A stretch of 10,348 nt of DNA from Candidatus Poribacteria bacterium (lineage in GTDB: Bacteria; Poribacteria; WGA-4E; WGA-3G): positions 2,535-12,882 of the forward strand of contig VXXH01000463.1 in the NCBI GenBank assembly GCA_009835515.1, in the 5' to 3' direction. The notes under the pieces are model-generated. The model was given only the letters and a program-made list of their open reading frames with translations, was not told where the DNA came from and did not search any database. Both the position numbers and the translations under genes were made by a program. Positions within the stretch are counted from its first letter, which is position 1. Every line of letters begins with the position of its first letter. Shown piece after piece: positions 6,217 to 10,348 of the stretch.

Positions 6217-7416
6217 TCACGGACAAACGAACTTACCCAGAACTTTCCGAACGGATGCCCCCGTCGCTGAAGGCAGATTCCCAGCGTTTCCGTGGAGTGT
6301 CTCATTCGCCAGAATCGCGAACGCAATCGCCTCCTTCGCATCCGCTGAGATACCAGAGTTGTCTACCGGTTCAACCGATGTATCTGATAGCAGTTCACCA
6401 AACCGTCGCACGATCGTCTGATTGTGGACACCACCCCCGCTCACATAAAGCGTGTCTATCAGGCTCTGTCCTGTTATGAATCGCTCGATATAGCCGACAA
6501 TCGTCTGGACCGTCAGTTCGGTCAGTGTCGCGATGCAGTCGTTGTCTGAAAGTGCGTGTTCACGGCAGTCCGCCAGGCATTCCATTGCATAAGTGTGTCC
6601 AAACATCTCGCGTCCGGTGGTTTTCGGGGGTGGCAGATGGAAAAATGGGTGTTTCGACCATTCGTCAATGAGCGGTTGGTATGGCGTGCCCTGTGCGGCA
6701 CGTTTGCCCGCATCGTCATAATGCTCTGTCCCGTGTGTTATTTCCGTTACGACTGCATCGATGCACATATTGCCGGGACCCGTATCCGCAGCGCAGACAG
6801 AATCAACCGTTCCGTTTGCAGGCAGCACCGTGAGATTCGCGATCCCGCCGATGTTCAACAATCCAACTGTTTTAACGCTGTTATGGAACAGTAGATAGTC
6901 GATGTATGATACCAACGGCGCGCCTTGCCCGCCCGCTGCCATATCAGCGACCCGAAAATCCGCTATCGTTGGAATTCCAGTTTCGTGCGCGATGACCGCA
7001 GGTTCGCCGATCTGTAGCGTTGAGGGATAACGAGAATCGTTGCAATCCGCGCTTGTGTCTTTTGGCAGATGATGAATTGTTTGTCCGTGTGAGCCGATGA
7101 GGGCGATGTCGTTGGCGCGCATTCCACTTTTTTGCAGGATGTGTTTCACTGCTTCTGCGAAGAGGTGTCCGATATAAAAATTCATCTCGCAGATGTCATC
7201 AACGCGACCGGTATTGGGTTGGCAGAGCGCAAGGATCCGTTGTGGCACGCCGGATGGAAACGGAAAGGTCTCAAAAGCGATGAGGTCTACTTCAGTTTCC
7301 AAGCCGTGTCCGGTAATTTCAACGATAGCAGCATCGATGCCATCAACAGAGGTACCGGACATTAAACCGATAACATATTTTTTTTCTCTCTTGAGAAGTC
7401 GAAAAAAATCTTTCAT
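6217..7416 (-). CDS. anmK: Anhydro-N-acetylmuramic acid kinase
   Basis: A 399-aa protein, slightly longer than typical AnmK because of about 13 extra N-terminal residues. The enzyme opens the 1,6-anhydro ring of anhydro-MurNAc and phosphorylates it with ATP, giving MurNAc-6-phosphate for cell-wall recycling in the cytoplasm. Family motifs are all present: GLMSGTSVDGID (17-28, nucleotide binding), SHGQTIHH (109-116), ADFRVADMAAGGQGAPLV (152-169, with probable catalytic Asp158), NIGGIANLT (188-196), DTGPGNMCID (211-220), VSGGGVHN and the late ISADAKEAIAFAILA segment. The start ATG lies 9 nt after the namZ stop with only a weak ribosome binding site, indicating coupling to namZ. MurQ, the etherase that would use the product, is not in this window. 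Confidence 0.96.
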   Translation of the reverse strand: MKDFFRLLKREKKYVIGLMSGTSVDGIDAAIVEITGHGLETEVDLIAFETFPFPSGVPQRILALCQPNTGRVDDICEMNFYIGHLFAEAVKHILQKSGMRANDIALIGSHGQTIHHLPKDTSADCNDSRYPSTLQIGEPAVIAHETGIPTIADFRVADMAAGGQGAPLVSYIDYLLFHNSVKTVGLLNIGGIANLTVLPANGTVDSVCAADTGPGNMCIDAVVTEITHGTEHYDDAGKRAAQGTPYQPLIDEWSKHPFFHLPPPKTTGREMFGHTYAMECLADCREHALSDNDCIATLTELTVQTIVGYIERFITGQSLIDTLYVSGGGVHNQTIVRRFGELLSDTSVEPVDNSGISADAKEAIAFAILANETLHGNAGNLPSATGASVRKVLGKFVCP

Positions 7417-7425
7417 CTATGTTCT

Positions 7426-8610
7426 CTAAGCGTAGGCGTGATGTTGTTTTGCTTTGTCGCGCCACGTCTGAAGTTCTTGTACCCAGCGCGCCCGAATCGT
7501 ATCCACTGATTCTCCATTTGACAGAGCATCTCGGAGCCAAGTGTTTCCTACTAACCTATCAAAATGGGCGGGTAAAAATCCAAAATGGTCTCTATACTCG
7601 GTGGTTAAAACGGATAACATCTGGAGAGCGGTCTCTATTGGACGGAAACGTTCTCTGTCGGTAATGTGGATTGCAACGCCTCCGCAGGTCTGTTTTGCGT
7701 GTTTTGTGGTCTCAACGACCGGCGCGGGTGTGAAAACAACAGGACGGAACCGAACCCCCGGTAGTTGGCAGTCATTCAGCAGTTCTGCCCATCTTTCGCC
7801 ATTGCACCAAGGCGCACCTATGTATTCAAACGGATTTGTCGTGCCTCTGCCCTCGCTCATATTTGTGCCTTCAAAGAGACATAACCCCGGGTAAAGCACT
7901 GCGGTTGTAAGCGTCGGCATATTCGGCGATGGCGGCACCCATTGCAAACCGGTGTTATCGTGCCACATGCCTCGTCTGTATCCATACATCCATGCCACTT
8001 TTAGTTGACATGACGGTACGCGCTCCGCTTTCAATAACATCGCCAATTCACCGACCGTCAACCCATAACGAACTGGAATCCTATGTATACCTACGAACGA
8101 TTCAGAGCCGCTCGCCAATACCGGTCCCTCCACAGCAGTGCAGGTAATTGGATTCGGTCGGTCAGCAACGATAAGCTCAAGTCCATAGTCACTGGCTGCC
8201 TCCATCGCATGTAGTAAGGTCGAAATGTAGGTATAATAACGCGCGCCGACATCCTGCATATCATAGACAAGCAGATCTATGCCTTCAAGTTGATTTGCTG
8301 TTGGGCGCATCGACTGTCCATACAGACTGAAAATCGGCACGCTTAATGGATTTTCATCAGACGTGTCAACACTATTGATAGCGATACCGTCTTGGACGGA
8401 TCCCCAGAGTCCATGCTCTGGCGAAAAAATCGCGGAGAGTTGACACTCAGGTGCTTCAGCAAAAAGCCGATAGTTACTTCGCAGAGCAGCATCAACCCCA
8501 GTATGATTTGTAATCAGCCCGATTGATTTTCCTCGAATCCAATCACTTTTCTCGCTGAGTAAGATGCTCAACCCTAATTCTGTTTGTTGTGATCTTGCCG
8601 GAACATTCAT
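7426..8610 (-). CDS. namZ: Exo-beta-N-acetylmuramidase NamZ (DUF1343, GH171)
   Basis: A 394-aa protein with the diagnostic motifs of the former DUF1343 family: GLITNHTG (31-38), FSPEHGLWG (62-70, with Glu65 the likely catalytic acid), LVYDMQDVGARYYTY (114-128), ADRPNP (149-154), RYGLTVGELA (181-190), PPSPNMPTL (226-234) and EGTNMSEGRGTTNPF (247-261). NamZ removes MurNAc from the non-reducing end of peptide-free glycan chains. The Bacillus enzyme is secreted, but here the N-terminus (MNVPARSQQTELGLS...) has no signal peptide. An in-frame stop lies a few codons upstream of ATG 8610, so no longer form exists. The ribosome binding site is weak. It sits between a serine hydrolase and anmK in the same direction, as part of a MurNAc-recycling module. 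Confidence 0.95.
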   Translation of the reverse strand: MNVPARSQQTELGLSILLSEKSDWIRGKSIGLITNHTGVDAALRSNYRLFAEAPECQLSAIFSPEHGLWGSVQDGIAINSVDTSDENPLSVPIFSLYGQSMRPTANQLEGIDLLVYDMQDVGARYYTYISTLLHAMEAASDYGLELIVADRPNPITCTAVEGPVLASGSESFVGIHRIPVRYGLTVGELAMLLKAERVPSCQLKVAWMYGYRRGMWHDNTGLQWVPPSPNMPTLTTAVLYPGLCLFEGTNMSEGRGTTNPFEYIGAPWCNGERWAELLNDCQLPGVRFRPVVFTPAPVVETTKHAKQTCGGVAIHITDRERFRPIETALQMLSVLTTEYRDHFGFLPAHFDRLVGNTWLRDALSNGESVDTIRARWVQELQTWRDKAKQHHAYA

Positions 8611-8650
8611 CTTCTCGTTTTTTTATAGTTATCGGAGGGAATAGTTACCA

Positions 8651-8727
8651 GTTATCAGTTGTCAGTTATCGGCTATCAGTTACAAGAGGTTTCTGATTAA
8701 ACAATACCCCTCCTTAACTGACAACTG
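8651..8727. repeat. cagttatc-type repeat and 13-bp inverted repeat between the hydrolase and namZ
   Basis: 8651-8679 consists of degenerate cagttat-like units and matches 6181-6209 in the other orientation. In addition, cagttgtcagtta (8656-8668) and taactgacaactg (8715-8727) form a perfect 13-bp inverted repeat. The hairpin would form in the transcript just after the hydrolase stop codon and before namZ. It may terminate transcription in part, or stabilise the ends of processed mRNA. Confidence 0.65.
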
Positions 8728-8730
8728 TTC

Positions 8731-9777
8731 TCACTGCGAAGCATAACAACTGAAAACTATTTCATGGAACATCCTCCGAAATTCAATAATACCGCGTCGG
8801 TCAGCATCAGGGTGTACCCGATTTGTCAACAGAATAGCAGCGAGTTTCCTCTTCAAACATATCCGTATTGAAGTACCAGTGAATCCTGTATGATAAAGAC
8901 ATTCATCATCCGTCACTGCCCAACCGATGCAGCGGCGTTCTCCTTCTGCTGAGACGACTTTACGCATCACGTCGAGGCTCTCCAAACGTAATAGGACACC
9001 ACCGTTATCCATTAACGCGCTGCAAAATTTTCCGAGGTCTGTTGACGTAGCGAAGAGTCCCGCATTGCCTGAAACACCGCCGAGAAAATGCGCGTTTTCA
9101 TCGTGGACCTGTCCGATAATCACACCTTCTCGCCAGTCGTAGCGTTCATAGTTTACCATCCGACGTTCAAAACTGTTGGAATCCTCAGTGGCAGCACAGT
9201 TTCCATGCCACGCTTGGGGCGGATTGAACCACGTCTGCTCCATACCGAGTGGTGCGAATATCCGCTCTCGCGCCAATTGATCAAGCGGCTGTTTCGTTAC
9301 CTTTTCAAGCAGCGCACCGAGCACAATATACCCTAAGCAACTGTATACCGCCTTCTCTCCAGGTTGAGATTCCAATGCCACCTCACCGAGATAAGAAATA
9401 ACATGCTCGCGGGATCCTGCCCGTAGGTAGAGCGGTATCCATGCCGGAAGACCTGAAGTATGTGTCAACAGATGGGTAAGCGTTACGCCTTTCTGTCCGA
9501 AGGCTGGCAAGTATTTCTCAGCAGGTGTACTCAGGGAGAGCCTGCCTTTCTCAACAAGCTGCATGCAGAGCGTCCCGATGACAATCGGCTTTGTCAGCGA
9601 TGCCAAGTCGAACAGGGTCGTGCGAAGCATCGGCAGTCGTTTCGGCTTTATAGATCGGCACCCAAAAGCTTCGTGGTAAAGCACCTCTTTATCGGTAAGG
9701 ATACAAGCAACTGCCCCAGGAAATACCTTTTCCGTAATGCTATTCTCAATGAGTGTTGAAATCGAATCTTTAAACAT
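8731..9777 (-). CDS. Serine hydrolase of the beta-lactamase fold, AmiE/YbbE-like
   Basis: A 348-aa protein of the class C beta-lactamase/penicillin-binding family. The active site shows SLTK (60-63, nucleophile Ser60 and Lys63), YSC (145-147, where the family has YSN or YSD) and HTG (296-298, the KTG equivalent). HDENAHFLGGVSGNAGLF (225-242) is typical of the subfamily next to namZ. B. subtilis AmiE, encoded in the murQRP-amiE-nagZ-namZ cluster, is a muropeptide amidase of this fold. Removing stem peptides so NamZ can act is therefore the likely role; an esterase is possible. No signal peptide is present. The start is taken as ATG 9777 because it gives 18 residues before the family's FPGA motif. 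The upstream GTG (9789) has GGAG only 1 nt away and lies inside a repeat. GGAG is 13 nt from the ATG, in the loop of a repeat hairpin. Confidence 0.9.
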   Translation of the reverse strand: MFKDSISTLIENSITEKVFPGAVACILTDKEVLYHEAFGCRSIKPKRLPMLRTTLFDLASLTKPIVIGTLCMQLVEKGRLSLSTPAEKYLPAFGQKGVTLTHLLTHTSGLPAWIPLYLRAGSREHVISYLGEVALESQPGEKAVYSCLGYIVLGALLEKVTKQPLDQLARERIFAPLGMEQTWFNPPQAWHGNCAATEDSNSFERRMVNYERYDWREGVIIGQVHDENAHFLGGVSGNAGLFATSTDLGKFCSALMDNGGVLLRLESLDVMRKVVSAEGERRCIGWAVTDDECLYHTGFTGTSIRICLKRKLAAILLTNRVHPDADRRGIIEFRRMFHEIVFSCYASQ

Positions 9778-9778
9778 G

Positions 9779-9849
9779 GTAGTAGGCACGCTCCGTGTGC
9801 CGTAACGTTGAAGTCATAGTAGTAGGCACACTCCGTGTGCCGTAACGTT
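9779..9849. repeat. Tandem hairpin repeat, two 31-bp copies 40 bp apart
   Basis: The copies at 9779-9809 and 9819-9849 differ at one base (g9790 versus a9830). Each holds a palindrome, ggcacac-tcc-gtgtgcc in the second copy (9825-9841), with one G-U pair in the first (9785-9801). They lie directly upstream of the hydrolase start codon. Confidence 0.85.
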
Positions 9850-9898
9850 AAATGGTTTCTACTGAAAACCAGATGCCTCGGGTGGACTCCTGTTTTAG

Positions 9899-9928
9899 TT
9901 GACTATCGGACTGCCTATATGATACACT
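9899..9928 (+). promoter_or_regulatory. Candidate promoter for the cupin gene
   Basis: TTGACT (9899-9904) and TACACT (9923-9928), spacer 18 bp, match the housekeeping consensus at 5 of 6 and 4 of 6 positions. It lies about 60 nt upstream of ATG 9990. Confidence 0.35.
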
Positions 9929-9947
9929 ATCTATCGTATTTTTGTAA
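9919..9947 (-). promoter_or_regulatory. Candidate promoter for the hydrolase-namZ-anmK genes
   Basis: On the minus strand TTACAA (9947-9942) and TATCAT (9924-9919) are 17 bp apart. The -10 is good and the -35 weak. It overlaps the candidate plus-strand promoter, and the transcript would include both hairpin repeats in its leader. Confidence 0.3.
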
Positions 9948-9989
9948 GCATTTTTTCATAGATGTGCATCACAGTTCGGAGAATAAATT

Positions 9990-10348
9990 ATGGAATTATC
10001 CGCGCAAGAACTTCAAAAGATCACAACAGTTGAAAAACCTTGGGGTGGCTTCATACAATATGTACTCAATCAACCTGTCACTGTCAAAATCTTAGAAATT
10101 CGGGCAGGGGAGCAGGTGAGTTATCAGTATCATCATCATCGGAGTGAGTTATGGATTCCACTTGATGAGGGTGCCTGTTTGAAACTTAATGGCACCATTC
10201 AACGTCCTGAACCTATGGAACCTGTGTTTATTCCACAAGGTGCGAAGCATCAACTCATCGGTGAATCGAAAGACTATCGGATCCTCGAAATCTCGTTCGG
10301 GCACTTTGATGAAGAAGATATCGTCCGCCTCTCGGACAAGTATGGAAG
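9990..10348 (+). CDS. Cupin of the type II mannose-6-phosphate isomerase family, 3' end outside the window
   Basis: ATG at 9990 follows GGAG with an 8-nt spacer. The frame stays open for 119 codons to the window edge. The protein begins MELSAQELQKITTVEKPWGG and shows the cupin signature: EIRAGEQVSYQYHHHRSELW supplies the metal-binding histidines, and EPVFIPQGAKHQL the second cupin motif. The VEKPWG opening and the late ISFGHFDEEDIVRLSDKYGR are typical of the single-domain mannose-6-phosphate isomerase and of the C-terminal isomerase domain of mannose-1-phosphate guanylyltransferases. It would interconvert mannose-6-phosphate and fructose-6-phosphate for GDP-mannose or glycan synthesis; a different sugar-phosphate substrate is possible. 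It probably ends within a few codons after the window. Confidence 0.85.
   Translation, partial: MELSAQELQKITTVEKPWGGFIQYVLNQPVTVKILEIRAGEQVSYQYHHHRSELWIPLDEGACLKLNGTIQRPEPMEPVFIPQGAKHQLIGESKDYRILEISFGHFDEEDIVRLSDKYG

Noticed and set aside
9787..9789. GTG as the hydrolase start
   Set aside because: It would add four residues coded by the inserted repeat, and the GGAG lies only 1 nt away, so ATG 9777 is preferred.
9779..9849. CRISPR array
   Set aside because: Only two repeat copies with a 9-bp gap and an internal perfect palindrome; no spacers of normal size and no cas genes.
9835..10095. 86-codon plus-strand ORF
   Set aside because: It spans the divergent promoter region and overlaps the cupin gene in another frame. 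It is AT-rich without features.

Overview
The window looks like a bacterial genome fragment with moderate GC, many short dispersed repeats and secreted WD40-repeat proteins. This style is known from Candidatus Poribacteria and related uncultured lineages. That placement is inference from gene style and repeats; no rRNA or tRNA was seen to confirm it.

Left part (1-1500, minus strand): a gene for an exported WD40 beta-propeller. It has a strong ribosome binding site, a signal peptide and a plausible promoter, but two in-frame stop codons lie in its first blade. The six downstream blades remain open in the same frame. The 3' end of the gene sits in a 55-bp perfect direct repeat. GC-rich dispersed repeats lie downstream of the gene and a MITE-like element lies upstream.

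Middle part (1500-6129, plus strand): an AT-rich leader region with a possible ECF-type promoter and a six-codon leader ORF, then an ECF sigma factor. Four genes for membrane or exported proteins follow: a 62-aa single-pass protein, a His-rich anchored protein with a HEAT-like domain, a secreted M15-type zinc peptidase with an unusual Cys/His-repeat tail, and a membrane-anchored GspC/PilP-like protein. The last three are tightly spaced and look like an operon. No recognisable anti-sigma factor is present.

Right part (6217-9777, minus strand): a serine hydrolase of the AmiE/beta-lactamase-fold type, then namZ (exo-N-acetylmuramidase, formerly DUF1343), then anmK (anhydro-MurNAc kinase). Together they form a peptidoglycan sugar recycling module. 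None has a visible signal peptide, so the module would act in the cytoplasm, unlike the secreted AmiE and NamZ of Bacillus subtilis. Its boundaries carry dispersed repeats, and a tandem hairpin repeat abuts the first start codon.

Right edge (9990-end, plus strand): the start of a cupin of the type II mannose-6-phosphate isomerase family, divergent from the recycling module and cut by the window end. Candidate promoters for the two directions overlap. Cell-wall turnover is the recurring theme: an M15 peptidase outside, and muramyl sugar recovery inside.
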